From contig NZ_FWXF01000004.1 of NCBI RefSeq assembly GCF_900176285.1, positions 162,106-226,105 on the forward strand: a stretch of DNA of 64,000 nt, written 5' to 3'. The notes below the pieces were generated by a model. That model ran no database searches. It was not told the DNA's origin and worked only from the letters and a program-made list of their open reading frames with translations. The position numbers were made by a program, and so were the translations under genes. This stretch comes from Desulfacinum hydrothermale DSM 13146. GTDB taxonomy: Bacteria; Desulfobacterota; Syntrophobacteria; Syntrophobacterales; DSM-9756. Position 1 is the stretch's first letter. Each line of letters begins with the position of its first letter. Shown one piece after another: positions 33,651-43,022 of this stretch.

Positions 33651-34094
33651 ATGCGCTACAGCGAAGGTCATTTGGGGCGGGTGTTTGTTTTGCGACTGGA
33701 AGAAGGGGAAAGGATTCCCGACGTGATTGAACAGTTCGCCGAAGAGCAAGGCGTGCAGCGGGCGGCCGTCCTGCTTCTCGGGGGGATCGGCCATGGCAGC
33801 CGGGTGGTTGTGGGCCCGGAGGAGGGCCGCGGAGAAGGGATTGTCCCCCTGGTGCACACCCTCCAAGGCATCCAGGAAATTCTCGGCGTGGGGACGATCT
33901 TCCCCGACGAACAGGGCCGGCCCATCCTGCATCTGCACGGGGCCTCCGGCCGGGAAGGGGGGGCTTCGGTGGGTTGCACGCGGGCCGGGGTGGACGTGTG
34001 GCTCGTGGGTGAAGTGGTGGTCTTGGAAATCCTGGGGATGGACGCGGCCAGGAAAAAGGATCCTCGCAGCGGCCTGTCGCTTCTGGAGCTGTGA
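33651..34094 (+). CDS. PPC/DUF296-domain protein
   Basis: A 147-residue protein, the whole length of a PPC (plants and prokaryotes conserved) domain. Seen: RVFVLRLEEGERI, the GIG-HG turn, and HLHGASGREGGASVGCTRAGVDVWLVGEVV with a conserved His-x-His. The fold forms trimers, and bacterial members are small proteins of uncertain role, sometimes annotated as DNA-binding. GGAGGAGCC precedes the ATG; the longer frame upstream is not homologous and is rejected. It is convergent with ampG. Confidence 0.85.
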   Translation: MRYSEGHLGRVFVLRLEEGERIPDVIEQFAEEQGVQRAAVLLLGGIGHGSRVVVGPEEGRGEGIVPLVHTLQGIQEILGVGTIFPDEQGRPILHLHGASGREGGASVGCTRAGVDVWLVGEVVVLEILGMDAARKKDPRSGLSLLEL

Positions 34095-34102
34095 CGGCCG
34101 GA

Positions 34103-35347
34103 TCAATCGGCGGCGGCCGAGTTGGCGGGCCCCTTCCAGGGAGCGAAGCGCGGCAGCAGCAGGATACCGGGAAGGGCCCCCAGGGTGCTCACGGCATAAA
34201 AGAGGGGCCAGCCCAGGCTGGAGACCAGAAAGCCCGTGGGAGCCCCGGCCAGCACTCGGGTGACGGCCATGAGGCTGGAAAGGAGCGCAAACTGGGTGGC
34301 CGTATAGCGCTTGTCACACAGGCTCATGAGGAAGGCCAAGAAGGCCGCCGTTCCCAGACCGCCGCAGATGTTTTCCACCGCCACCGCGCCCACCATGGCG
34401 GGATAGTTGTGCCCGAGCAGGGCCAAGCCCGTGAAGCCCAGGTTGGAGACGGCCTGCAGAAAGGCGAAGATCCACAGGGACCGATGGATGCCCATCCGGG
34501 CAATGATGCCTCCTCCCGCCAGGGTCCCCACGATGGTGGCCGCCAGCCCGAAGGCCTTGTTGACCGTTCCCACTTCGGTTCGGGTAAAGCCGATGTCCAA
34601 GAGAAAAGGGGTGGTCATGGCGCCGGCGATGGCGTCCCCCAGCTTGAAGACCATGATGAAGGCCAACATCTCCACCGCACCGGATCTTTTGAAATAGTCG
34701 GCAAGGGGCATCCAGACGGCTTCTCTGAGTGAGGCCGGTACGGCCCCGCGGGGATGGGGGGGCTCCGGGGAAACGAAGGCAAAAAGGGCGCAGGCGCCCA
34801 TGGCCGCCGCCATCAATCCATACACATGCCGCCAAGGCAGGTGATCGGAAAGGATGAGGGCCAGGGCCCCGGAGGTGAGCATGGCCAGTCGGTAGCCCAC
34901 CACGCTGGTGGCCGCGCCGGCTCCCTTTTCCCGGTCGGGCAGGACGTCGGCGCGATAGGCGTCGATCACAATGTCCTGGCTGGCGCTGAGAAAGGCCACC
35001 GAAAGGGCCAGTAGGCCCATGAACATCAGGTGGCGACTGGGGGAAAAGGTGCCCAGGGCCAGAATGGTTCCGGCCAGCAGGAGCTGGGTCACGAGGATCC
35101 ATCCGCGCCGGCGCCCGAGCCAGGGCGGGGTGAAGCGGTCCATGAGCGGAGCCCAGACGATCTTGAGGGTATAAGGCAGTCCCACCAGGGAGAAGATGCC
35201 GATGAGGCGGATATCCACCTTTTCCGAGGCCATCCAGGCCTGAAGGGTGGACCCGGTGAGTGCCAAGGGCAGGCCGGACGAAAACCCCAGCCCCAGCAGG
35301 CAGAGCACCCGGCGGCGCAGATAAACGGAAAGCCAGGAAGTGTTCAT
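34103..35347 (-). CDS. ampG: MFS transporter of the AmpG muropeptide permease type
   Basis: A 414-residue protein with 12 predicted membrane helices. The opening GFSSGLPLALTGSTLQAWM, the second-loop WAPLMDRFTPPWLGRRRGWI and SASQDIVIDAYR are AmpG signatures. AmpG imports anhydromuropeptides for cell-wall recycling. No ampC or ampD is adjacent, and related AmpG-like proteins of this group may carry other solutes. Stop is 8 bp from the convergent PPC gene. Confidence 0.85.
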   Translation of the reverse strand: MNTSWLSVYLRRRVLCLLGLGFSSGLPLALTGSTLQAWMASEKVDIRLIGIFSLVGLPYTLKIVWAPLMDRFTPPWLGRRRGWILVTQLLLAGTILALGTFSPSRHLMFMGLLALSVAFLSASQDIVIDAYRADVLPDREKGAGAATSVVGYRLAMLTSGALALILSDHLPWRHVYGLMAAAMGACALFAFVSPEPPHPRGAVPASLREAVWMPLADYFKRSGAVEMLAFIMVFKLGDAIAGAMTTPFLLDIGFTRTEVGTVNKAFGLAATIVGTLAGGGIIARMGIHRSLWIFAFLQAVSNLGFTGLALLGHNYPAMVGAVAVENICGGLGTAAFLAFLMSLCDKRYTATQFALLSSLMAVTRVLAGAPTGFLVSSLGWPLFYAVSTLGALPGILLLPRFAPWKGPANSAAAD

Positions 35348-35582
35348 GTCATCCCACGTGTGAGAAGGACTTGGAGGGCCTTTCCAGCCCGGGTTGCCGA
35401 AAGATCCCTTTTCTCACAAGCAGGGGGCTTTGGGCAAGGCTTGTCCCCGGCCGGACCGGGGTGGTAAAGGCCTTTGCCCCGTGGCCGTTTGGTGCTAGGA
35501 AGGCTCTGCACGGGGCGCAGGCCTTTCGGGGGCGGCCCTCGCGACTGGACCTCCGGCCAGGGAGTCCTGGCGGACGACCGAG

Positions 35583-36674
35583 ATGGCACGTAAAAACAAG
35601 GAACGGTTTCCAATCATGAGTCTTCAAGCCGGTATCCCATCCGGTATCCTCGACGGGGATCTCCTCCAATGTGAGGACGTGCATCGGGTCTATCCCGTCA
35701 AGGTGAGTCCGCTTTTCCGGAACTTGCTGGAAAAGCCGGGAGATCCCATCTGGCGGCAGGTCATGCCCGATGTCAGGGAGCTTCGGGATGAGGGCCCCTT
35801 GGCCATGGAAGATCCGTTGGGCGAGGAGGCCCGGTCGCCCGTGCCCAACCTGGTGCACCGCTACCCCGACCGGGTGCTTTGGATCGTCTCCCACGTCTGT
35901 GCCGTCCATTGCCGCTTCTGCACCCGCAAGAGGCGTTGGACCCGGCCGGTGGCACTCAACGAGGAGATGATCCAAAGGGCTCTGGACTATATCGCCCGGA
36001 CCCCGGCGGTGCGGGACGTGCTCCTTTCCGGCGGTGATCCCCTGATGCTGTCCGCGGCCATGGTCGACGATCTGTGTTCTCGCCTGCGCCGCATCTCCCA
36101 TGTGCGGATTCTTCGCGTCGGCACGCGGGTTCCCTTCGCCGCCCCGGAGCGGATAACCGACGAGCTGGTTGGGGTCCTCCGGGGGCACCATCCGCTCTTT
36201 GTGAACATCCACGTGAATCATCCCCGGGAGATCACGCCCGAAGCCCGGGAGGCCTGTGCCCGGCTGGCCGATGCGGGAATCCCGCTGGGAAGCCAGACGG
36301 TCCTTCTCCGGGACGTGAACGACGATCCCTCGGTTCTGGAGGAGCTGTTCGTGGAGTTGCTTTCCCTGCGGGTTCGGCCCTACTATCTCCTGCAGATGGA
36401 TCTCATGAAGAGCACGGCGCACTTTCGAACCGGGGTCAGCGACGGGCTGCGCCTTCTTCAAAGGCTGCGCAACCGCATCTCCGGCCTGGCCTTGCCCCAG
36501 TTCGTGGTGGATCTTCCGGGAGGATACGGCAAGGTGCCGCTGCTGCCCCAGGCCGTGGAAAAGATCGAAGCGGAACGCATCGTCTTTCGAAATTACGAGG
36601 GACGGCGGTGCAGCTATCCGTTGGTGGAAGGGGAGGGGCCGGTTCTGGCGAAGCTTCTGGGCAAGGATGGGTGA
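35583..36674 (+). CDS. Lysine 2,3-aminomutase family radical SAM protein
   Basis: A 363-residue radical SAM enzyme with VCAVHCRFCTRKR (C-x3-C-x2-C at about residues 112-119), the GGDPL motif and a PLP-lysine segment PGGYGKVPLLP late in the protein. The length fits the short members (KamA/EpmB type), which move an amino group of lysine or beta-lysylate EF-P; no efp or epmA is nearby to decide. The annotated ATG has a poor ribosome-binding site; ATG 35616 (MSLQAG) with GGAACGG upstream is an equal choice. Confidence 0.87.
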   Translation: MARKNKERFPIMSLQAGIPSGILDGDLLQCEDVHRVYPVKVSPLFRNLLEKPGDPIWRQVMPDVRELRDEGPLAMEDPLGEEARSPVPNLVHRYPDRVLWIVSHVCAVHCRFCTRKRRWTRPVALNEEMIQRALDYIARTPAVRDVLLSGGDPLMLSAAMVDDLCSRLRRISHVRILRVGTRVPFAAPERITDELVGVLRGHHPLFVNIHVNHPREITPEAREACARLADAGIPLGSQTVLLRDVNDDPSVLEELFVELLSLRVRPYYLLQMDLMKSTAHFRTGVSDGLRLLQRLRNRISGLALPQFVVDLPGGYGKVPLLPQAVEKIEAERIVFRNYEGRRCSYPLVEGEGPVLAKLLGKDG

Positions 36675-36707
36675 TGGACGCCCGGCGTGTGTGCCTTTTT
36701 GAGACGC

Positions 36708-36884
36708 CAGGAGCTTGTCCGATCATGGCCTTTCAGCCTTTTGGGAGGTCTTGAACTGGTTGAAATTCCACTGTTCCCTGTGGCTCTTTTGGTACCTTGT
36801 GGGGGCCGGTTCCAAACCCGCCCCTCTTTCCTTCCATTCGCACAAGGAGTGAGGAGCCTGGGCGTTCTCGGACAATCTCCTGGG
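36708..36884. repeat. Interspersed intergenic element, copy C (inverted)
   Basis: It is bounded by CCAGGAGCTTGTCCGATC and, 177 bp later, GGCGTTCTCGGACAATCTCCTGG, clear inverted ends. Inside, in reverse sense to copy B, lie GGGGGCCGGTTCCAAACCCGCCCC and a diverged ACTGTTCC block. The gap 36675-37059 holds this and no gene. Confidence 0.75.
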
Positions 36885-37059
36885 TGCTCTTTTTGCTCCT
36901 GGCGGCCCGCCGGCGGGACATGGCCGAGAACCTGACCCCTGTCCAGATCCCGGCGGGCTTGGGCCGCACCCTCCGGCCTCAAGTGGCCCAAGGGGGTTGG
37001 GCGGCCAAATGCTCGATCCCGGCTGTTGCTGTTTCGGCGGTGGGATGGCTGTGGTTTCG

Positions 37060-39384
37060 CTACAGGTCTTCGGTCTCAACCCTTTCCCATCGGGGCCCCA
37101 GGGGCGTGTCCATCACCCGAATGCCCCTTTCCAACAGCTGATCCCGAATCCGATCGGCGCTCGCCCAGTCTTTGGCCTTCCGGGCCTCCTCCCTTCGGTC
37201 CAACAAAGCCTTTTCCTCTTGGCTCAAGGGACTCAGCTCCACCCGGAACAACCCCAGCACCTGGTCAATATGGCGCAGGGACGCCAGGATCTGTTCCTTC
37301 TGTTCCCCGTGCAAGGGCTCCCTGTCCAATAGCGGGTTCAGTTGGCGGATGAACTGGAAGAGGGCGGCCAGGGCCTGGGGGGTGTTGAGATCGTCGGCCA
37401 GGGCATCGAAGAAGCCCTGTTCCAGGGCGAAGAGGGCTTCTTCCACGGCGGGATTCCGATCCCCATGGCTGGGGCTGTGCTGAATGCGGCCGATGAATTC
37501 CCGGATGCGCTTGAGCCCCCGTGAGGCGCTCTGGAGGCTTTCCAGGGACGCATTCATGGGCTTTCGATAGTGGGAACTCAAAAGCCAGAATCGGATCTGG
37601 GCCGGTGTGAAGCCCTGTTCATAGAGGGCCTGGAGGTGGGCGGCACCGGCGGTCGATGCGTCGTCACTTGCCTTGAGGTGCACCCTTTCCGCCAGAAGCC
37701 ACGTGTTGGCATAGGGTTTTCCGGTGAGGGCCTCGGCGATGGCCCGCACGTTTTCCAAATGGGGAAAGAGAAAATCCATGCTGCTCACATGGATGTCCAG
37801 CGGATAACCGAACTGGTCGAGCACGGCGGCCGCGACGGCGATGTGCCACGTGGGCAGGACATTGCCCCATTCGGTCTTGAGATAGTCGCCGCGTTTGAGT
37901 TCCGCCAGGGTGGCCCGCTTGAGAAGGGCGAAGTCCCGGGGGTTGAGCTTTTCGTAGGCGTCCAGGTCCACCGTGGTCCCCACCCGGATCTTCTTGGGGT
38001 CGATTCCCGAAAGAGTCCCGTAGTCGGTGAACCCCGCCAGGCTGAAGTAGACGGAACGCAGCTTTTCGTAGGCCATCCCCTTCTGGAGGAGCGTTCGGGT
38101 GGTCTCCACAACGGCGTTGAGGTGTTCGGAGGTCCGGCTCATGCGCAAAGATGGGGTGATCCCCAGCCGGCGGAGCTGCCCGCTGAGGCGAGAGACCGTC
38201 TCCTCCACGTAGGGGTCCAGGTCCAGACCCTTGTGCTGGGCGCACTGGATGGAGCGGCTGTCCAGATCCGGGATCAGCACGAAGACCTCCGCCTGGAAGC
38301 CCTTGACCGAGAGGAAACGGGTCAAGAGATCGGCCAGGATGAATCGGCGGGCGGCTTCCACTTCGATGCCGGAATCCAGGCGGGGTCCCGTGACGGCAAT
38401 GCGCACCTTGCCTTCCTGAACCGGCTTGAAGTCCACCTTCTTCCGTCTGAGAAAATCGAAGAATTGGAAATCGGGTTCCAGCAGGGTGGTGAACAGATTG
38501 GTGCTCAGGTAGCGATCTCCACCGTCGGGCAGCACCGCCACAATGATCCCGTCTTCGCGCTCCGCGGCGATCTGGGCCGCCGCCGCCATGGCGGCTCCCG
38601 AACTCATGCCCACGAAGATGCCCTCTTCCTTGGCGAGGCGCCGGGCCATCTCGAAGGCGTCTTCGTCCTTGACGTGAAGGATTCGATCCAATTGATACCG
38701 GTCAAAGATCCCGGGCACATAGGATTCCTTCATGTTCTTCAGCCCCTGGATCTTGTGGCCCGGGTAGGGTTCAACCGCCACCACCTGGATCCGCGGGTCG
38801 CGCTCCTTCATGGCCCGCAGGATGCCCATGGCCGTGCCGCTGGTTCCCAGCGTGGTGACCACCACGTTCACCCGGCCGTCGGTCTGTTCGTAGATTTCGG
38901 GACCCGTGCCGTGGTAGTGGGCCAGCGGATTGGCGGGATTGTTGAACTGGTCCGCCAGAAAGTACTTGTCCGGGTTCTCCCGCACCATGCGGTAGACTTC
39001 CTCGATGGCGCCGTCCGTGGCCAGGGCTCCGGGCGTGAGCAGCAGTTCGGCGCCCAGGGCCTTCAAGATCTTCTGGCGTTCCAGGCTGGCCGTTTCCGGC
39101 ATGGCCAATATGAGTCGATAGCCCTTGACGGCGGCCACCACCGCCAGGCCGATGCCCGTGTTGCCGCTGGTGGCTTCGATGATGGTCTTGTCCGGGGTGA
39201 GTTCCCCGCTTTGCTCGGCGGCCTCGATCATGGAAAGGGCCGGTCGATCCTTGATGGAACCGCCCGGATTCTTGGCTTCCAGCTTGACATAGATGGTCGT
39301 TTTGGGGTTGGGGTTGAGCTTGTTGATCCGGACCAGGGGTGTGTGGCCTATGAGCTCCAAGACACTATCGTAAACATTCTTCAT
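37060..39384 (-). CDS. Cysteine synthase fused to a motif-less cysteinyl-tRNA synthetase-like domain
   Basis: A 774-residue protein. Residues 1-310 are an O-acetylserine sulfhydrylase of the CysK/CysM family, with PLP-lysine K45 in NPGGSIKDRP, SGNTGIGLA, and GTSGTAMG for phosphate binding. Residues about 320-774 align by pattern to a complete class Ia cysteinyl-tRNA synthetase (VTGPRLDSG, FLSVKGFQAEVFV, DYGTLSGID, MDFLFPHLENVRA, C-terminal helical DALADDLNTPQALAALF), but the HIGH site reads GIEVEA, the KMSKS site is lost (VHLKASDD) and the zinc cysteines are replaced (TGPR for CGPT, HIAVA for HIECS). Aminoacylation is therefore unlikely. GAAGG precedes the ATG. Whether the second half binds tRNA, cysteine or nothing is open. 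Confidence 0.88.
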   Translation of the reverse strand: MKNVYDSVLELIGHTPLVRINKLNPNPKTTIYVKLEAKNPGGSIKDRPALSMIEAAEQSGELTPDKTIIEATSGNTGIGLAVVAAVKGYRLILAMPETASLERQKILKALGAELLLTPGALATDGAIEEVYRMVRENPDKYFLADQFNNPANPLAHYHGTGPEIYEQTDGRVNVVVTTLGTSGTAMGILRAMKERDPRIQVVAVEPYPGHKIQGLKNMKESYVPGIFDRYQLDRILHVKDEDAFEMARRLAKEEGIFVGMSSGAAMAAAAQIAAEREDGIIVAVLPDGGDRYLSTNLFTTLLEPDFQFFDFLRRKKVDFKPVQEGKVRIAVTGPRLDSGIEVEAARRFILADLLTRFLSVKGFQAEVFVLIPDLDSRSIQCAQHKGLDLDPYVEETVSRLSGQLRRLGITPSLRMSRTSEHLNAVVETTRTLLQKGMAYEKLRSVYFSLAGFTDYGTLSGIDPKKIRVGTTVDLDAYEKLNPRDFALLKRATLAELKRGDYLKTEWGNVLPTWHIAVAAAVLDQFGYPLDIHVSSMDFLFPHLENVRAIAEALTGKPYANTWLLAERVHLKASDDASTAGAAHLQALYEQGFTPAQIRFWLLSSHYRKPMNASLESLQSASRGLKRIREFIGRIQHSPSHGDRNPAVEEALFALEQGFFDALADDLNTPQALAALFQFIRQLNPLLDREPLHGEQKEQILASLRHIDQVLGLFRVELSPLSQEEKALLDRREEARKAKDWASADRIRDQLLERGIRVMDTPLGPRWERVETEDL

Positions 39385-39665
39385 GACCTTCGGCTCCCGG
39401 ACTGTGGTTGCTGTTCTGCCTGGGTGCTTGGCAGACGGTATCGCCTTGCGGCCGATAAAGCGGTTGGTATGATGACTACTTTCGAGGCGTTTGTCAAAGC
39501 GACGGGTATTTGTGAAAAATGGCGCACAGAAAAGCCGCTTCCACGGCATGGAAGCAAGTATATTCAAACGTTTGACGAGAGGCATGGGAGGCGCTATAAA
39601 TACGCCCATCGATCGGGTTGTGAGAACGAAAACGCGCGGCAGGATGGAGCCAGAAGGAGCGATCC

Positions 39666-40620
39666 ATGAAGATCGGCGTTATGGGAACCGGTGGCGTTGG
39701 CGGGTATTTTGGGGGATTTTTGGCACGCGCGGGCATGGACATCCACTTTCTTGCCCGGGGAAAACATCTCCAGGCCCTTCAGGAAGACGGTCTGGAGGTT
39801 GTGACGAACAACGAGAACTTTCGCGTGCGGATCCACGCCACCAGCGAGCCGGATGACATCGGTCCGGTGGATCTGCTTCTTTTTTGCGTCAAGGCCCACG
39901 ATACGGAGCAGGCGGCCCGCTACGTGGAATCCCTGGTGGAGGAGGACACCGTGGTCCTCACCCTCCAGAACGGAATCGACAACGTGGACAAGCTGTCCCA
40001 CCACTTCGGCGAAGAGAAGATCTTGGGGGGGCACCGCCTACATCGAGTCCACCATCGCCTCGCCGGGGGTGATCGCTCATTCGGGACCGCCGGGCCGGAT
40101 CGTTTTTGGCGAGCTGGACGGGGAGCACACGGAGCGGGTGGATCGGATCTTGGATCTTTTCCAAAAGGCGGAGATTGAGGCGGAAGTTTCCAGCAATATC
40201 CAGCAGGTTCTCTGGTCCAAGTTTCTTTTCATCTGCGGGGTGCATGGTGTGAGCACCCTGTCGCGTTCCACGCTGGGGCTGGTGTTGGCCTGTCCGGAAA
40301 CCCGGGAGATCTTGACCGGGGTGATGCGGGAGGTGGAGGCGCTGGCACGAAAGCGGGGCGTGGGCCTTCCCGAGGGCGTGGTGGAGGGGGCGATGGACCT
40401 GGCCCAGTCCTACAACAAGCGTTTCAAGCCGTCCATGCTGCGCGACCTGGAGTGGCGTCGCAAAACGGAGATCGAGGCCCTGAACGGCATGGTGGTCCGA
40501 ATGGCCCGGGAGCTGGGGGTGCCCACGCCTTACAATGAAGTGATCTATGCGGTGATGCGCCTGGAAAACAAGAAGATCGAAAACCCGGTCTGGGCCGGTC
40601 AGCTTGCGGCCGATGATTGA
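39666..40620 (+). pseudogene. panE: 2-dehydropantoate 2-reductase, frameshifted
   Basis: The first 120 residues have the NADP-binding GTGGVGGYFGGF and CVKAHDT; the reading frame breaks at the seven-G run 40025-40031, and the homology continues in the +1 frame (TAYIESTIASPGVI ... to residue 317, including SKFLFICGVHGVS and the late ELGVPTPYNE). Removing one G restores a normal 317-residue ketopantoate reductase of coenzyme A synthesis. No internal stops lie in either half apart from the shift. A sequencing error, a true lesion, or slippage at the G-run cannot be told apart here. Confidence 0.85.
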
Positions 40621-40776
40621 TTGTGCCAGGCCTGGTGCCAAGCGCTGGACCCGGCCGGACACCGTCTGAAGGGGCGAATCCGCCGGGTCGGCCCCATCCG
40701 AATCTGTTTCAGCCGCCCGGAGTCACGGCTGGCGAGCCGGGGAACGCTTCCGGGGATTCCCGCCACCTTATCGCCT

Positions 40777-42618
40777 TTACGGAATAAATTCCTCGATACC
40801 CAATTCTTTGGCACGGCGCACGACCCGATCCACCACGTGCGGATCCATGGCGATGTCGTCCGGCCAGGTCCGCAGGTGGCCGTCCTCGGGACCCTTTTTG
40901 GTGGCGTCCACCACCAAGCGGCCGTCTTGTCGGAGCAGATCCCGCTTGGGATCCACATTGTTGAAGAGCTTCCAGAGCACCAGGGATCCGTCCCGCAAAT
41001 CGATGTGAGAATCGTAGAAGACAAAGATGGAAAAGTCCTGGAGTTCCTGGGAGTCCAAAAGGCCCTGGGCGACGGAAAGGGCTGAAGTGGTTCCGTCCTT
41101 TTGGAAGTTGAGCAGCATCACGGGGTTTCGGACCGCCAGATCCGGCCGGTGCACGTGTGTGATTCGGTGGCTGACCTTGCGGGCGTGTGGGTACAGGGCG
41201 GAGTCTTCCGGCCACTGGCGCCGGATGGGGCGATCCGGCCGGGCGGATTCGGAGGGCAGCCGCCGGGTTGCGTCAAGGCCGATCTTGCCGCCGAAAAGAG
41301 GCTCCGGTGCACTGTGGTCCAGCACATCCAGCACGCCCTCCGTGACGTACACATCGCGTTCCAGATCCAGGTGATTGAGGACCGTCTCCAGGAGGGGACG
41401 GGGTCTGGAAAGGTCTGCATCGGCGTCCACTACCGCCAAAGCTTTGCAAAAGCTCATCTGCCCCTGGCCCCACAGGGCGCTCATGACTTTGCGGGCGTGT
41501 CCCGGATATTCCTTGTCCAGGGCGATGACGGTGATGTTGTGAAAGACGCCTTCCCAGGGGAGCCAATAATCTTTGATTTCGGGCAACACCGCCTGCAGCA
41601 GGGGCAGGAAGATCCGTTCCGTGGCCTTGGCCAGGTAGCAGTCTTCCATGGGAGGACGTCCCACGATGGTGGCCGGATAGATGGGGTTGCGGCGGTGGGT
41701 GATGGCCGTGAGATGGAAGACGGGGTAGAGATCCGCCAACGAGTAGTAACCGGTGTGATCACCGAAGGGGCCTTCCACCCGCATTTCCTCCGGATCCACG
41801 TATCCTTCCAGGATGAATTCGGCCTCCGCGGGCACTTCCAGGTCCACCGTCACCGCCTTGGTCAGGGGCACGGGGGCCCGCCGGATGAAGCCGGAAAGGA
41901 TCATCTCGTCCACGCCCCGGGGAAGGGGCGCCGTAGCCGCGTAGGTGGTGGCCGGATCGGTTCCGATGGCCACGGCCACCGGCATGCGTTTGCCTGCCCT
42001 GCGGTATTCCTGAAAGTAGTGGGAGCCGTCCTTGTGGATATGCCAGTGCATGCCCGTGGTGGTGCGGTCGTAGACCTGAAGGCGGTACATACCGGCGTTT
42101 CGTTTTCCGGTTTTGAGGCTCTTGGTGATCACCACCGGCAGGGTGACGAAGGGGCCGCCATCCTGGGGCCAGCACTTGAGAATGGGCAATTGGAAAAGAT
42201 CGATCCGGGAGCCGGTGAGCACCACCTCCTGGCACGGGGCTCGGCGGGTCCGACGTGGGAAAAAGCGCAGGAGATCCACCCCCAAGGGCAGCAGCCTCAC
42301 GGCCTGGGCCAGTGACCGGGGAGGCTCCATTTCGATGAACCGGCGCACGCGGGCGGCCAAATCGTCCAGATCCTCCACCCCCAGGGCCATGCAGATGCGC
42401 TTCCGGCTGCCGAAGGCGTTGGTCAGGACGGGAAAGGGCGAATCCAGGACCTTTTCGAACAAGAGCGCCTTGCCGCCCCCCGGACTCTTGCTGGCCAGAT
42501 CGGTGATCTGCGTGATCTCCAGATCCCGGGACACCGGCGCCTGGACTCGAAGCAGCTCTCCACTTTGTTCCAGGGCTCGAACGAACTCACCCAGGTTGCG
42601 ATACGAAGTCTTGATCAT
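40777..42618 (-). CDS. mqnL: Menaquinone biosynthesis decarboxylase, UbiD family
   Basis: A 613-residue UbiD-family prenyl-FMN decarboxylase. It carries GALGVEDL-like MALGVEDLDD, PCQEVVLTGSRIDLFQLPILKCWPQDGG, NAGMYRLQVYDRTTTGMHWH, PAEAEFILEGYVDP, EGPFGDHTGYYS and PPMEDCYLAKATE, the full set of UbiD/MqnL motifs including the active-site Glu. In the futalosine route it removes a carboxyl group from the dihydroxynaphthoate intermediate. The size exceeds bacterial UbiD proper and fits the MqnL group. It is downstream of mqnP and ubiE on the same strand with a 404 bp gap. ATG 42618 is behind AGGGGAG. Confidence 0.9.
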   Translation of the reverse strand: MIKTSYRNLGEFVRALEQSGELLRVQAPVSRDLEITQITDLASKSPGGGKALLFEKVLDSPFPVLTNAFGSRKRICMALGVEDLDDLAARVRRFIEMEPPRSLAQAVRLLPLGVDLLRFFPRRTRRAPCQEVVLTGSRIDLFQLPILKCWPQDGGPFVTLPVVITKSLKTGKRNAGMYRLQVYDRTTTGMHWHIHKDGSHYFQEYRRAGKRMPVAVAIGTDPATTYAATAPLPRGVDEMILSGFIRRAPVPLTKAVTVDLEVPAEAEFILEGYVDPEEMRVEGPFGDHTGYYSLADLYPVFHLTAITHRRNPIYPATIVGRPPMEDCYLAKATERIFLPLLQAVLPEIKDYWLPWEGVFHNITVIALDKEYPGHARKVMSALWGQGQMSFCKALAVVDADADLSRPRPLLETVLNHLDLERDVYVTEGVLDVLDHSAPEPLFGGKIGLDATRRLPSESARPDRPIRRQWPEDSALYPHARKVSHRITHVHRPDLAVRNPVMLLNFQKDGTTSALSVAQGLLDSQELQDFSIFVFYDSHIDLRDGSLVLWKLFNNVDPKRDLLRQDGRLVVDATKKGPEDGHLRTWPDDIAMDPHVVDRVVRRAKELGIEEFIP

Positions 42619-43022
42619 CCCGCGGGCTCCCCTCTCGTTTTCATGTGCCACTTAAGGGCGGGTCTCAAAGGACGCCGGGGTGCATCCGCCCCTAATATGG
42701 TCCTTCCCAGCCGTTCTTTTCAAGGTGGGACTCGTTGTTGGGTGAACGGTCCATCTTCCAGTGTCTGTCTCCGCACAGGCCCCCCCGGGATGCCCGATAA
42801 CGGGTTTGTTGAAAGTCGGATCCGGAGATTTTTCCTCCTCGAAGGAACGGCCTTGGCCGCGATGTGCGCCACCGGCAAGCCGTTACCCGGAATGGCCCTT
42901 GGAGACCATGGAGCCGCAGGAGACTCTCGCTGCCACAAAGGGGCGCCCACGGCATGTCGGGCAGGCGATGGAACCGGACAAGCCGCCCCTTCTCGAAGGG
43001 GCCCCCGGCGGATACGGTCCCT
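42619..43022. other. Gap between ubiE and mqnL without a gene
   Basis: No frame here has a start, ribosome-binding site and protein-like composition together. A hairpin GCCCCTTC/GAAGGGGC (42985-43002) lies just past the ubiE stop without a T-tract. Confidence 0.4.

Noticed and set aside
37570..39669. A 699-residue plus-strand frame opposite the CysK-CysRS fusion
   Set aside because: Shadow of a conserved PLP enzyme; low-complexity Gly/Gln/Val content and no start signals.
39666..40620. Programmed frameshift in panE
   Set aside because: No slippery heptamer plus pseudoknot pattern was evident, and homologs are single-frame; a one-base error or lesion is simpler.
42985..43002. GCCCCTTC/GAAGGGGC hairpin as the ubiE terminator
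   Set aside because: No T-tract on the minus strand; kept only as a note in the gap entry.
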